Position numbers and translations under genes: made by a program. From positions 62,001-126,000 of the forward strand of contig NZ_JBHRSK010000014.1 of the NCBI RefSeq assembly GCF_042643245.1: 64,000 nucleotides of DNA, written 5' to 3'. This document shows, one piece after another, positions 55,279 through 63,693 of this stretch; position 1 is the first letter of the stretch, and every line of letters begins with the position of its first letter. Below the pieces are notes generated by a model that had not been told where the DNA came from, searched no databases, and was given only the letters and a program-made list of their open reading frames with translations. Source of the DNA: Acidimangrovimonas pyrenivorans (lineage in GTDB: Bacteria; Pseudomonadota; Alphaproteobacteria; Rhodobacterales; Rhodobacteraceae).

Positions 55279-56073
55279 ATGGAAGTGAGCCTGCCCGTGA
55301 CGCACGCAGCGCCGCAGACCCCTTCGCTCGAGACCCGCGACCTGACGATCCGCTTCGGTGGCCACGTCGCCGTCAACGCCGTCAGCTGCGCTTTCCGGCC
55401 GGGTGAACTGACCGTGATCGTCGGCCCCAACGGGGCCGGCAAGACGACCTATTTCAACCTGATCTCCGGCCAGCTGAAGCCGAGTGCCGGCCAGGTGCTC
55501 AAGGACGGCCGCGACATCACCCGGCTGGCGCCCTCGGGCCGGGCCCGCGCCGGCATCGGCCGCGCCTTCCAGCTCACCAACCTGTTTCCCCAGCTCTCGG
55601 TGCTCGAGAACATCCGCCTCGCCGTGCAGGCCCGCGCCGGCGTCGGCCGCCAGTTCCTGCGCCGCGCCGCCGCGCATACCGAGCTGACCCGCAAGGCCGA
55701 GGGCTACCTGGAAGCGACCCGCCTGACCGGCATCGCCCACCAGACCGCCGCCGCCCTGCCGCATGGCGACCAGCGCAAGCTCGAGGTGGCGCTGCTCTTG
55801 GCGATGGAGCCGGACGTCTTCATGTTCGACGAGCCCACGGCCGGCATGTCGCTCGACCACGCGCCCGACGTGCTCGAGCTGATCGCCGAGATCAAGAAGG
55901 ACACGCGGCGGACGGTGCTGCTGGTCGAGCACAAGATGGACGTGGTCCGGGCGCTGGCCGACCGCATCATCGTGCTGCACAACGGCACCTTGCTGGCCGA
56001 CGGCAAGCCCGACGAAATCATGAATTCCGACCTCGTGCGCGAGGTCTATCTCGGCAAGCGGGGGGCGGCATGA
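55279..56073 (+). CDS. HAAT ABC transporter ATP-binding protein (LivG-like)
   Basis: 264-residue ATPase. Walker A GPNGAGKTT, the LivG loop GRAFQLTNLFPQLSVLENIR, signature-region ALPHGDQRKLEVAL (LPHGD in place of LSGGQ, as in LivG proteins), Walker B VFMFDEPTAGM and LVEHKMDVV. The ATG at 55279 gives a 15-residue leader; a GTG four codons later is an alternative. It overlaps the LivF-like gene by ATGA. Confidence 0.86.
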   Translation: MEVSLPVTHAAPQTPSLETRDLTIRFGGHVAVNAVSCAFRPGELTVIVGPNGAGKTTYFNLISGQLKPSAGQVLKDGRDITRLAPSGRARAGIGRAFQLTNLFPQLSVLENIRLAVQARAGVGRQFLRRAAAHTELTRKAEGYLEATRLTGIAHQTAAALPHGDQRKLEVALLLAMEPDVFMFDEPTAGMSLDHAPDVLELIAEIKKDTRRTVLLVEHKMDVVRALADRIIVLHNGTLLADGKPDEIMNSDLVREVYLGKRGAA

Positions 56074-56774
56074 GCGCCTTGGTTCTAGACGGCGTCCAGA
56101 CCAGGATCGGCCGCTATTCCGTCCTTCACGACGTCAGCTTCACCGTGCCCGAGGGCGGCGTCTTCGTCCTGCTGGGCCGAAACGGCGCCGGCAAGACCAC
56201 GACCCTGCGCAGCATCATGGGGCTGTGGCAGCCCGAGGCCGGTTCGGTGAAGTTCGGCGCGACCGAGCTGCGCGGCATGCACACCTCGGCCATCGCCCGG
56301 CTGGGCATCGCCTTCGTGCCCGAGGACATGGGCATCTTCCGCGGCTTGACCGTGGCCGAGAACATGGTGCTGGCGACCGAGAGCGGCCGCTTCGACCAGA
56401 AACGGCTGGACTGGATTTACGATCTGTTCCCGGCGCTGAAGAAGTTCTGGCATTCGGCGGCCGGCGGGCTGTCGGGCGGGCAGAAGCAGATGCTGGCCGT
56501 CGCCCGGGCGATCATCGAGCCGCGCAAGCTGATCCTGATCGACGAGCCGACCAAGGGCCTCGCCCCGGCGATCGTCGATGCCATGGCCGAGGCGTTCCGC
56601 GAGATCTCGGAGCGCACGACGATCCTGCTGGTCGAGCAGAATTTCGAATTCGCCCGCTCGCTGGGGCGGGACATGGCGGTGATCGAGGACGGCCGCATCG
56701 TCCATCGCGGTTCCATGGACGCCTTCGCCGAGGATCGGGAATTGCAGACCCGGCTTCTGAGCCTGTCGGTCTGA
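56070..56774 (+). CDS. HAAT ABC transporter ATP-binding protein (LivF-like)
   Basis: 234-residue ATPase. Walker A GRNGAGKTTT, LivF pattern RLGIAFVPEDMGIFRGLTV, signature LSGGQKQMLAVARA, Walker B LILIDEPTKGLAP and LLVEQNFEFA, with Gln replacing the switch His as normal for LivF. The order in this operon is binding protein, LivG, LivF, LivH, LivM, hydrolase, so the ATPases precede the permeases, unlike the importer at 3.2-8.5 kb. The two importers are thus not recent copies of one another. Confidence 0.87.
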   Translation: MSALVLDGVQTRIGRYSVLHDVSFTVPEGGVFVLLGRNGAGKTTTLRSIMGLWQPEAGSVKFGATELRGMHTSAIARLGIAFVPEDMGIFRGLTVAENMVLATESGRFDQKRLDWIYDLFPALKKFWHSAAGGLSGGQKQMLAVARAIIEPRKLILIDEPTKGLAPAIVDAMAEAFREISERTTILLVEQNFEFARSLGRDMAVIEDGRIVHRGSMDAFAEDRELQTRLLSLSV

Positions 56775-56864
56775 GGGGGAGAAGACAATGTATGCTGAAA
56801 CGACGCATTTCGTCCCGTTCTGCCCGGAGCGCGCAGCGGTCCGGGCCGCGCCCGGCCGCCGCCC

Positions 56865-56891
56865 CGGGTGGGCGCGATTTGCGCCCACCCG
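56865..56891 (+). repeat. Perfect GC hairpin related to the intergenic repeats
   Basis: CGGGTGGGCGC/GCGCCCACCCG, 11-bp stem with loop GATTT, inside a 168-bp gap between LivF-like and LivH-like genes of one operon. The GCGCCCACCCG arm also appears in both composite repeats at 18745 and 26128. Confidence 0.6.
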
Positions 56892-56942
56892 CGGCCGGTC
56901 TCGTCCCTCCGTCACCAAGAAGCCATTTGGAGAGGCCCCGGC

Positions 56943-57935
56943 ATGAATACCCTTTCCAGGACCCTCGAACGTTTCGGCGGGGTCAACCTGCTGCCTGTCA
57001 TCGTGGCGCTCGTTGCCCTGCTCCTCACCGGCTCGGCCTCGACCTGGGTCACGCTGACGGTCGCCGGGCTGGCGATGGGGATGATGATCTTCCTCATGGC
57101 CTCGGGCCTCAGCCTCGTCTTCGGGCTGATGGACGTGCTCAATTTCGGCCATTCCGCCTTCGCCTCGCTCGGTGCCTTCATCGCCGCCTCGGTGCTGGCC
57201 CATATGGGCGGCTGGCTCGGCGCCGACAGCTGGGTGCTCAACATCGCCGCCTTCCTCGTCGCCATCGGCGCGGCGGTGATCTTCGGCCTGATCGGCGGCT
57301 TCCTGTTCGAGACCATCATCATCCGCCCGGTCTATCGCGACCACCTGCGCCAGATCCTGATCACCATGGGCGCGCTGATCGTCGCCGAGCAGATCATCTT
57401 CGTCATCTGGGGCGGCTCGCCGATCAGCGTCGCCCGGCCCAAGGTGCTGGAAGGCTCGCTGATCTGGGGCGACATCTCGATCGGCAACTACCGGCTGTTC
57501 GCGGTCTTCCTCGGCGTGCTGGTCTACGGCGCGCTGCACCTGCTGCTCAACCGCAGCCGAGTCGGCCTCTTGATCCGCGCCGGGGTCGAGAACCGCGAGA
57601 TGGTCGAGGCGCTGGGCTATCGCATCGGTCGGCTGTTCATCGGCGTCTTCATGCTGGGCTCGGCACTGGCGGCGATGGGCGGGGCGATGTGGGGCGGCTA
57701 CCAGACCCTGATCTCGCCGACGCTGGGGGCGCAGATGATGATCGTGGTCTTCATCGTCGTCATCATCGGCGGGCTCGGCTCGATCCAGGGCACGCTGCTG
57801 GGGGCGCTGCTGGTCGGGCTGATCGACAACTATGTCGGCTTCCTGATGCCGAAGATGGCGCTGGCCTCGAACATGATCCTGATGATGGCAATCCTGCTGT
57901 GGCGCCCCAACGGGCTGCGCCCGGCGGTGAAGTGA
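56943..57935 (+). CDS. Branched-chain amino-acid-type ABC permease (LivH-like)
   Basis: 330-residue permease with eight or so helices. LivH hallmarks: FLMASGLSLVFGLMDVLNFG, HSAFASLGAFIAASVL, VGLLIRAGVENREMVEALG and VIIGGLGSIQGTLLGALLVG. Start ATG 56943 follows GGAGAGGCCCCGGC; a longer frame lies in the repeat region and was rejected. It follows the hairpin gap and is 10 bp before the LivM-like gene. Confidence 0.87.
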   Translation: MNTLSRTLERFGGVNLLPVIVALVALLLTGSASTWVTLTVAGLAMGMMIFLMASGLSLVFGLMDVLNFGHSAFASLGAFIAASVLAHMGGWLGADSWVLNIAAFLVAIGAAVIFGLIGGFLFETIIIRPVYRDHLRQILITMGALIVAEQIIFVIWGGSPISVARPKVLEGSLIWGDISIGNYRLFAVFLGVLVYGALHLLLNRSRVGLLIRAGVENREMVEALGYRIGRLFIGVFMLGSALAAMGGAMWGGYQTLISPTLGAQMMIVVFIVVIIGGLGSIQGTLLGALLVGLIDNYVGFLMPKMALASNMILMMAILLWRPNGLRPAVK

Positions 57936-57945
57936 GGGCGTGACC

Positions 57946-59049
57946 ATGACCGATACCACGAGCACAGCCCGCACCTCCGCCGGCCGCACTTCCACCGGCC
58001 GCCACGTCGTCCGCCTGCTCGCCCTCGTCATCGGGCTGGCGCTGCTGTTCGCCCCGTTCCTGTTCCCCGGCGTCCGGGCGCTGGAGGTGGCGGCGCGGAT
58101 CTGCGTCTTCGTCGTGCTGGTGGCCAGCTACGACCTGCTGATCGGCTATACCGGCATCGTCAGCTTCGCCCATACGATGTTCTTCGGCCTCGGCGCCTAT
58201 GGCACCGCCATCGGCCTGCGCCGGATCGGCGAGGGCTGGGATGGGCTGATCCTGGGCGGCGCCGCCGGGGTGGCCGTGGCGCTGGTGCTGGCGATCCTGG
58301 TCGGGCTGTTGTCGCTGCGGGTGCGGGCGATCTTCTTCGCCATGGTGACACTCGCCGTCGCCTCGGTGATGCTGGTCCTGGCCTCGCAGCTCTCCGGCCT
58401 GACCGGCGGCGAGGATGGCATCACCTATTCCGTGCCGGACATCTTCAGCCCGGCCACGGCGCTGCTGCACGACGCCCATGGCAAGACGCTGCGGCTGATG
58501 GGCGTGCGGATGACCGGCAAGATCACCGCCTATTACTTCGTCTTCGCCGGCTCTCTGGCGCTGTTCCTGGTGTTGTTGCGCGTCACCGTCTCGCCGCTGG
58601 GCACCGTGCTCAAGGCGATCCGCGAGAACGAGGGGAGGGCCGAGGCGCTGGGCTACCGCGTCGTCACCTACCGCACCTTCGTCTTCGGCTTCTCGGCGGT
58701 GATCGCGGCGCTGGCCGGGGTGCTCTATGCCACCTGGCTCAAATATACCGGGCCGGACACGACCTTGGGATTCGACATCATGGTCGATATCCTTTTGATG
58801 GTGGTGATCGGCGGCATGGGCACGATGTGGGGCGCGGTGATCGGCGCGGCGCTGATGGTGCTGGCGCAATACTACCTGCGCGACCTGATGGAGGCCGGGG
58901 CTGCCGCCGTCGCCAACGTCCCGCTGCTGCCGGACATGCTCAATCCGGACCGCTGGTTGCTCTGGCTCGGCGTCGTGTTCATCCTGCTGGTCTATTTCTT
59001 CCCCGCCGGTATCGCCGGCACCCTGATGTCCCGTGAGGTGAGTAAATGA
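57946..59049 (+). CDS. Branched-chain amino-acid-type ABC permease (LivM-like)
   Basis: 367-residue permease. YDLLIGYTGIVSFAHTMFFG, LLSLRVRAIFFAMVTLAVAS, LGTVLKAIRENEGRAEALGY and VVIGGMGTMWGAVIGAALMV are LivM landmarks. The N-terminus is Thr/Ser/Arg-rich (STARTSAGRTSTGRHVVR) ahead of the first helix. ATG 57946 was chosen; GTG two codons earlier is possible. The stop overlaps the hydrolase gene by ATGA, so the hydrolase is translated with the transporter. Confidence 0.87.
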   Translation: MTDTTSTARTSAGRTSTGRHVVRLLALVIGLALLFAPFLFPGVRALEVAARICVFVVLVASYDLLIGYTGIVSFAHTMFFGLGAYGTAIGLRRIGEGWDGLILGGAAGVAVALVLAILVGLLSLRVRAIFFAMVTLAVASVMLVLASQLSGLTGGEDGITYSVPDIFSPATALLHDAHGKTLRLMGVRMTGKITAYYFVFAGSLALFLVLLRVTVSPLGTVLKAIRENEGRAEALGYRVVTYRTFVFGFSAVIAALAGVLYATWLKYTGPDTTLGFDIMVDILLMVVIGGMGTMWGAVIGAALMVLAQYYLRDLMEAGAAAVANVPLLPDMLNPDRWLLWLGVVFILLVYFFPAGIAGTLMSREVSK

Positions 59050-59906
59050 CCGAGACCCCGCATTCGCGCTACCTGCGCCTTGGCGCACACGAGATGCATG
59101 TCACCGAATGGGGCCATCCCGAGCAGCCGCCGCTGGTGCTGTGGCACGGGCTGGCGCGGACCGGGCGCGATTTCGACGAACTGGCGCGCGGGCTGAGCCA
59201 CCGCTGGCACGTGCTCTGCCCCGACACGATCGGGCGCGGCATGTCGTCCTGGTCGCGCGATCCCGACACCGACTACACCATTGCCACCTATGCCGCGCAT
59301 GCGCTGGCGATGCTCGACGCCTACGGCATCGGCCGCTGCGCCTGGCTGGGCACCTCGATGGGCGGGCTGATCGGCATGGATATCGCCTCGGGCCCGGCCG
59401 CCGAGCGGCTGAGCGCGCTGATCGTCAACGACATAGGGCCCGAGCTGCCGCAGGCAGCGGTGGACCGCATCGTCGCCTATGCCGGCACGCTGCCCGATTT
59501 CGCCGGCATGGCCGAGGCCGAGGCCTGGCTGCGCCAGGTCTACGCCCCCTTCGGCCCGGCCGAGGACAGCTTCTGGCAGCGGATGGCGGAATGCTCGGTG
59601 CGGCGGCGCGACAACGGCGTGCTGACCCTGCATTACGACCCGGCCATCGTGCGCCAGTTCGAAGTCCATCCCGAGGATTTCTCGACTTGGGAGCGTTACG
59701 AGACCATCGCCACTCCGACCCAGCTGATCTGGGGCCGGCAGTCGGACCTGCTGACCGAGGAGATCATTAGCCGGATGCAGGCGAGCGGGCCCAGGCCCAA
59801 GGTGACGGTCTATGACAGCTGCGGCCACGCCCCCAGCCTGGTCAGCGCCGCCGCCATTGCCGATGTCTCGGAAACGCTCGACCGGCTGAGCGGCCGGACC
59901 GACTGA
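59046..59906 (+). CDS. Alpha/beta hydrolase coupled to the ABC importer
   Basis: 286-residue alpha/beta-fold hydrolase. Oxyanion motif VLWHGLARTGRDFD, nucleophile elbow GTSMGG (Ser), late Asp within LIWGRQSDLL and His in DSCGHAPSL make a complete catalytic triad. The closest general class is carboxylesterase or carbon-carbon hydrolase. Its 4-bp overlap with the LivM-like permease implies that it acts on the imported compound, perhaps cleaving an ester, lactone or amide. Cytoplasmic; no signal peptide. Confidence 0.84.
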   Translation: MTETPHSRYLRLGAHEMHVTEWGHPEQPPLVLWHGLARTGRDFDELARGLSHRWHVLCPDTIGRGMSSWSRDPDTDYTIATYAAHALAMLDAYGIGRCAWLGTSMGGLIGMDIASGPAAERLSALIVNDIGPELPQAAVDRIVAYAGTLPDFAGMAEAEAWLRQVYAPFGPAEDSFWQRMAECSVRRRDNGVLTLHYDPAIVRQFEVHPEDFSTWERYETIATPTQLIWGRQSDLLTEEIISRMQASGPRPKVTVYDSCGHAPSLVSAAAIADVSETLDRLSGRTD

Positions 59907-60061
59907 CCGCGCTTGCGGCCGGCCCGTGGATCAACCGGGCCGGCCACCCTGGCCCCGCTTGGGGAAGCACCAGGTCCGGGCAGCCGGCCCGAAAGTCCCC
60001 TTCGGCGGACCTGTCGTGGGTGAGACGACGGGGGAGGTCCGCCCCGGTGGGGCTCCGGAAC
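59907..60061. terminator. Convergent intergenic region with two hairpins
   Basis: GGCCGGCCCG (59917-59926) pairs with CGGGCCGGCC (59936-59945), loop of 9. Further on, GGCGGACCT (60004-60012) pairs with AGGTCCGCC (60035-60043), enclosing GTCGT/ACGAC. It probably ends both the importer operon and the cytochrome operon; T-tracts are lacking. Confidence 0.5.
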
Positions 60062-60532
60062 TCAGTCCTCTTCGAAATAGCCCTTGTCGCCCGAGAAGTG
60101 GCAGGCGGTGCAATTGGCAGAGGATTTCACCCGCTTCGACTGGAAATAGGTCGGGCTGATCTCGCTATGGACCCATTTCCACCACGGCATGTCGGTGATC
60201 TTCAAAGGCGTGTCCTGTGCCGTCAGCCCGCGCATGATGCCGCCATAGCCCTTGGCGTCGGCTGCATTGGCGACGAGGTAATCCTCGATCTTCTTCGTCG
60301 TCTCGGGGTCGAGGCTGGCATCCTCGCCGAAATGGTTCTCCAGGTTCGACATGATCGCCTTCCACGACCGGGCCGGCATCAGCCCGGGCGGATAGGCCAT
60401 GTGGCAGGCCGAGCATTCGGTCTTGGCCGGTTCCTGGTTTACCGGCGGCACGGTGGCGCCCAGCACGGGCAGAGTGAGGGCGGGGAGGGTGAGGCCGGCC
60501 AGAACGGCGGCGGTGAGGGCGAGGCGGGTCAT
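60062..60532 (-). CDS. dhc: Diheme cytochrome c DHC
   Basis: 156-residue periplasmic cytochrome. Signal peptide MTRLALTAAVLAGLTLPAL; two haem c motifs, CSACH and CTACH, near the start and end of the mature part; between them HFGEDASLDPETTKKIEDYL. This is the DHC family, the electron donor of SHP in Rhodobacter. The C-terminus is acidic. It follows shp by 13 bp. The start at ATG 60532 has GGAGAGCCC upstream. Confidence 0.88.
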   Translation of the reverse strand: MTRLALTAAVLAGLTLPALTLPVLGATVPPVNQEPAKTECSACHMAYPPGLMPARSWKAIMSNLENHFGEDASLDPETTKKIEDYLVANAADAKGYGGIMRGLTAQDTPLKITDMPWWKWVHSEISPTYFQSKRVKSSANCTACHFSGDKGYFEED

Positions 60533-60545
60533 GGGCTCTCCTGGC

Positions 60546-60968
60546 TCAAAGGCTGGCGAAATAGGCGATGATGTCGGCCTTCTCGCCCGGGGTGCAGGCG
60601 CGGCCGAGCACGGTGTTACAGTTGCGGCGGAACCATTTCGCCACCTTCTTGGGATCGGTGAAGCGGTCAGGCGATTGCGATACCGCCATCGGCGCGATGG
60701 TCTTGCCGGCGCGGGTCTGGCCCTGGTTGCGCGGGTCCTTGGTGTGGCAGGTCGAGCAGGACGGCGTATCCGGGTGGCCGCCGGCGTGGCTCGCGAGGAA
60801 GAAGGCATGGCCGCGCTCGGCCGAGGCGGGCTGCCCGGCCAGCTCGGCGAACTGCTGGATCATCTGGGCCTGGCTCTCGGCCTTCGCCGCGCCCGCCATC
60901 CCCGCGGTCAGGGGCGGGCTCAGCGCCAGGGCCGCAGCGGCGGCGATCAGGATCGCTCGGGTCGTCAA
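60546..60968 (-). CDS. shp: Oxygen-binding cytochrome c SHP (TTG start)
   Basis: 140-residue class I cytochrome with signal peptide (ILIAAAAALALSPPL) and one haem motif CSTCH. The end FRRNCNTVLGRACTPGEKADIIAYF carries the two cysteines of the SHP disulfide loop and the Asn that serves as displaceable sixth ligand, so O2 or NO can bind. The start is TTG 60966-60968 with GGAGG seven bases upstream; it overlaps the stop of the cytochrome b gene as TTGA. No ATG precedes the signal peptide. Confidence 0.87.
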   Translation of the reverse strand: MTTRAILIAAAAALALSPPLTAGMAGAAKAESQAQMIQQFAELAGQPASAERGHAFFLASHAGGHPDTPSCSTCHTKDPRNQGQTRAGKTIAPMAVSQSPDRFTDPKKVAKWFRRNCNTVLGRACTPGEKADIIAYFASL

Positions 60969-62116
60969 TTCTCTGCCTCCTCGGGAACGGATATGGATGC
61001 CGGCCGGAACAGCCCGGCGGCCGCATCGGCATGGCAGGCCGAGCAATGCCCGCGCGCGCCGACGGCGGCGGATTTGAAGGTCTCCTCGGGGATGCCGCCG
61101 TGCATCCATTTCCAGAACCGGGTCGCGGTGATCTGGTCGGGATGCTCGGCCGAGACCCGGCGCAGGACATGGGCGGCCAGGGTGTCGGCGCTCTCGGCGG
61201 CATGGGCCTGCAGCCAGGTGCTGATCTGCTGCGTCGTCGCCGGGTCGAGGCTGGCATCCTCGCCGAAATGATCGCCCAGCGTCGCCATTAGCTGCTTCCA
61301 CGAGGCCGCCGGCAGCAGCGTCGGGTTGTAGGCCTCGTGGCAGTCGCTGCATTCGCTGGCATAGGCCGGGTCGAAATGCGCCGGGGTGACGGGCAGGTTC
61401 GGCACCGGCAGCGACGAGAAGCCGAAGCCGGCCGAGCCCGCCAGCACCGCCAGCGCCGCGCCGAGGATCAGCGCCGGGCGCGGCCGGGCGCGACGCTCGG
61501 GCAGCGCGACATCGTTCGGCCGCGCCGGCTTTTCGCCGTCGATCATCGCCGAAACCAGGCTTTCCTTCTCGCGCCGGCTTTCCAGGATCACACCGCCGAG
61601 ATGCAGCGCGATCAGCACCAGCACGGCGATGGCGATGGCCTGGTGGACATGGCGATAGAAGAGGCCGGTGTCGAAGCTGGTGTCGAAGGCAAGCGGTCCG
61701 GCCTTGAGCATCCCGCCCCAGACCTCGAGCCCGGTCCAGCCGAGGGCGAGGATGGCGAGGATCAGGGTCACGACCATCAGCGCCCCCAGCGGGTTGTGGC
61801 CGAGATAGCGCCGCTCATGGGTGTTCTTCAGCACCGCACGCAGATGGGCCAGGACGGGGCCGGGGCCGCGGACGAAACTGGCAAAGCGGGCATGGGTCGG
61901 GCCGCAAAGACCCCAGAGAATGCGGGCGCCGACCAGCGCGAGGGCGAGCAGGCCGGCAATCAGGTGCAGCGGTGTCCAGCGCGGCCCGAGCAGGAAGCCG
62001 GTGGCGGCGGCCACGGTGACGCAGGCGACGAGGCACCAGTGAAAGACGCGGATGAACAGGTCCCAGACCCGGACCCGGGCCGCGCGCGTTGTCTCTGTCT
62101 GTCGTGCTGTCTGCAC
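60965..62116 (-). CDS. Cytochrome b561-diheme cytochrome c fusion (GTG start)
   Basis: 383-residue membrane protein. Residues ~15-200 are a cytochrome b561 with four helices and haem-ligand histidines (LFIRVFHWCLVACVTV, LHLIAGLLALALVG, FYRHVHQAIAIAVLVLIALHLGG). After a basic linker and one more helix (ALILGAALAVLAGSAGFGF), residues ~240-375 form a DHC-like domain with CSDCH and CSACH. GTG 62114-62116, preceded by GGAAGGG, is preferred to an ATG 75 bp upstream. It would pass quinol electrons to DHC and SHP through its own fused haems. Confidence 0.87.
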   Translation of the reverse strand: MQTARQTETTRAARVRVWDLFIRVFHWCLVACVTVAAATGFLLGPRWTPLHLIAGLLALALVGARILWGLCGPTHARFASFVRGPGPVLAHLRAVLKNTHERRYLGHNPLGALMVVTLILAILALGWTGLEVWGGMLKAGPLAFDTSFDTGLFYRHVHQAIAIAVLVLIALHLGGVILESRREKESLVSAMIDGEKPARPNDVALPERRARPRPALILGAALAVLAGSAGFGFSSLPVPNLPVTPAHFDPAYASECSDCHEAYNPTLLPAASWKQLMATLGDHFGEDASLDPATTQQISTWLQAHAAESADTLAAHVLRRVSAEHPDQITATRFWKWMHGGIPEETFKSAAVGARGHCSACHADAAAGLFRPASISVPEEAEN

Positions 62117-62316
62117 CCCGCGCCCTTCCGTCGCTTGCGGATCGCCTCTCGGGGCTAGTCTGTCACAGGCTGGCTGACAAGGTGCTGACACATTCGTGAA
62201 CGGGTTCGGTCGGAGACGGGGGGCGCCTGAGCGCGGCGGGAACAGCGCGGCACCGTTTCTCCGCCCCGTCCGGAGAACCCGGAAGCCGCCCCGCGCAACG
62301 CCGGACGCTTCGCTTC
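62117..62316. other. Intergenic region upstream of the cytochrome operon
   Basis: 200 bp between the sensor kinase stop and the cytochrome b start, both on the minus strand. It should hold the promoter bound by the adjacent response regulator; no clear direct repeat of the PhoB/OmpR type was found. Confidence 0.4.
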
Positions 62317-63693
62317 CTAGACGCTCTCCGCGCCGGGCGCTTGCGGCAGCACCAGCCGGGCCTCCAGCCCGCGCGCCAGCGGTGCCAGCACCAGCCGGCC
62401 GCCGGCGGCCTCGGCGATCTCGGAGGCGATCGACAGGCCCAGCCCGCTGCCCGGCGCGCTGGTATCGAGCCGGGCGCCGCGCGCCATCAGCCCCTCGATC
62501 CGCTCGGGCGGGATGCCGGGACCGTCGTCGCGGATCGCCAGCGTCACCGTCTCGTCGGCCGCGGCCCGGGCGCTGATCCGCACCGTGCCCTCGGCATGGC
62601 GGGCGGCGTTCTCGATCAGCGCCCCCAGCGCCTCGGTCAGGTCGTCGGGGTCGAGCCGCACGGCGCAGCTCTCGGGCGCATCCGTGCTCCAGTCCAGCCG
62701 CGCCCCTTCGGGCGTGCGCCGGATCACCGAGACCACCCGTTCGATCACCGGCCCGACCGCGCAGCTGGCGGCGAAGCCGCGGGCGGCGATGCGGGCCCGG
62801 GCCAGCTCGCGGTCGACATGGCGATGCATCGCGTCGGCGATGCCCTCGACCGCCTGCGCCTCTTCCTCCTGCCCGGCCTCGCGCAGCCGCCCGGCCTCGC
62901 CGTAAAGCGCCTGCAACGGCGTCTTCAGGCCGTGGGCAAGGTCGGCGGCGCGGGCGCGGGCGCGGCGGATATCCTCCTCGCGCGCCTCGATCAGGGCGTC
63001 GACCTCGGCCGCCAGCGGCCGCACCTCGGTCGGGAACTCGGCCCCGAGCCGGGCGCTGCGGCCGGCGCGCACCGCCGCCACCCGGGCGCCCACGGTCTGC
63101 AGCGGCCGCAGGCCGACCGCGACCTGGGCCCAGCCGGCGACGATCAGCACCCCGCCCAGCAGCGCCAGGTAGGGCGCCATGTCGGCGACGAAGGCGCGGT
63201 CGGCGGCCTTCAGCTCGGCCTCGTCCATCGCCACCGCGACCCGCGCCGCGATGCCGCCCAGCCGCGCCGGCAGGGTGACCTGGCGTTCCAGCACCAACAG
63301 CTTCTGGTCGCCCGGCCCGGCGATGACATGGGTATGGGCGCTGCCATCCTCGGGCGGGGTCGGCAGGGTCAGCGCGCTGTCCCAGAGCGAGCGCGAGCGC
63401 AGCGTCCTGCCGGGCAGGTCGATCTGCCAGTAGAGCCCGCTGAGCGGCCGCGAGAAGCGCGGATCGGCCGGCGGTTGGGCCAGGGTGATGTCGGGGGTGC
63501 CCGGGGCCGTGCTTGGGCCGCGGTCGAGCCCGGCGACGACCTGGTCGAGCTCGACCGACAGTTCGGCCACCGCGCGCCGTTCGACATGGGCGTTGAACAG
63601 CTGCGACAGCCCGCCCGCCGCCAGTGCCAGCGCCGCCACCACCGCCACCGCGCCGGCGGCGAACAGCCGCAGGTGCAGCGACCAGCGCTTCAA
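62317..63693 (-). CDS. Two-component sensor histidine kinase
   Basis: 458-residue membrane kinase. Helix 1 (LFAAGAVAVVAALALAAGGL), periplasmic sensor of ~140 residues, helix 2 (YLALLGGVLIVAGWAQVAVG), HAMP, then the H-box DLAHGLKTPLQAL, N-box LGALIENAARHAEG and G-boxes RDDGPGIPPE and GSGLGLSIA. The H-box has HGLKTP in place of HELRTP, as in some PhoQ/QseC-like kinases. It overlaps the response regulator by ATGA and lies just upstream of the SHP cytochrome operon, so it probably controls it. Confidence 0.9.
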   Translation of the reverse strand: MKRWSLHLRLFAAGAVAVVAALALAAGGLSQLFNAHVERRAVAELSVELDQVVAGLDRGPSTAPGTPDITLAQPPADPRFSRPLSGLYWQIDLPGRTLRSRSLWDSALTLPTPPEDGSAHTHVIAGPGDQKLLVLERQVTLPARLGGIAARVAVAMDEAELKAADRAFVADMAPYLALLGGVLIVAGWAQVAVGLRPLQTVGARVAAVRAGRSARLGAEFPTEVRPLAAEVDALIEAREEDIRRARARAADLAHGLKTPLQALYGEAGRLREAGQEEEAQAVEGIADAMHRHVDRELARARIAARGFAASCAVGPVIERVVSVIRRTPEGARLDWSTDAPESCAVRLDPDDLTEALGALIENAARHAEGTVRISARAAADETVTLAIRDDGPGIPPERIEGLMARGARLDTSAPGSGLGLSIASEIAEAAGGRLVLAPLARGLEARLVLPQAPGAESV

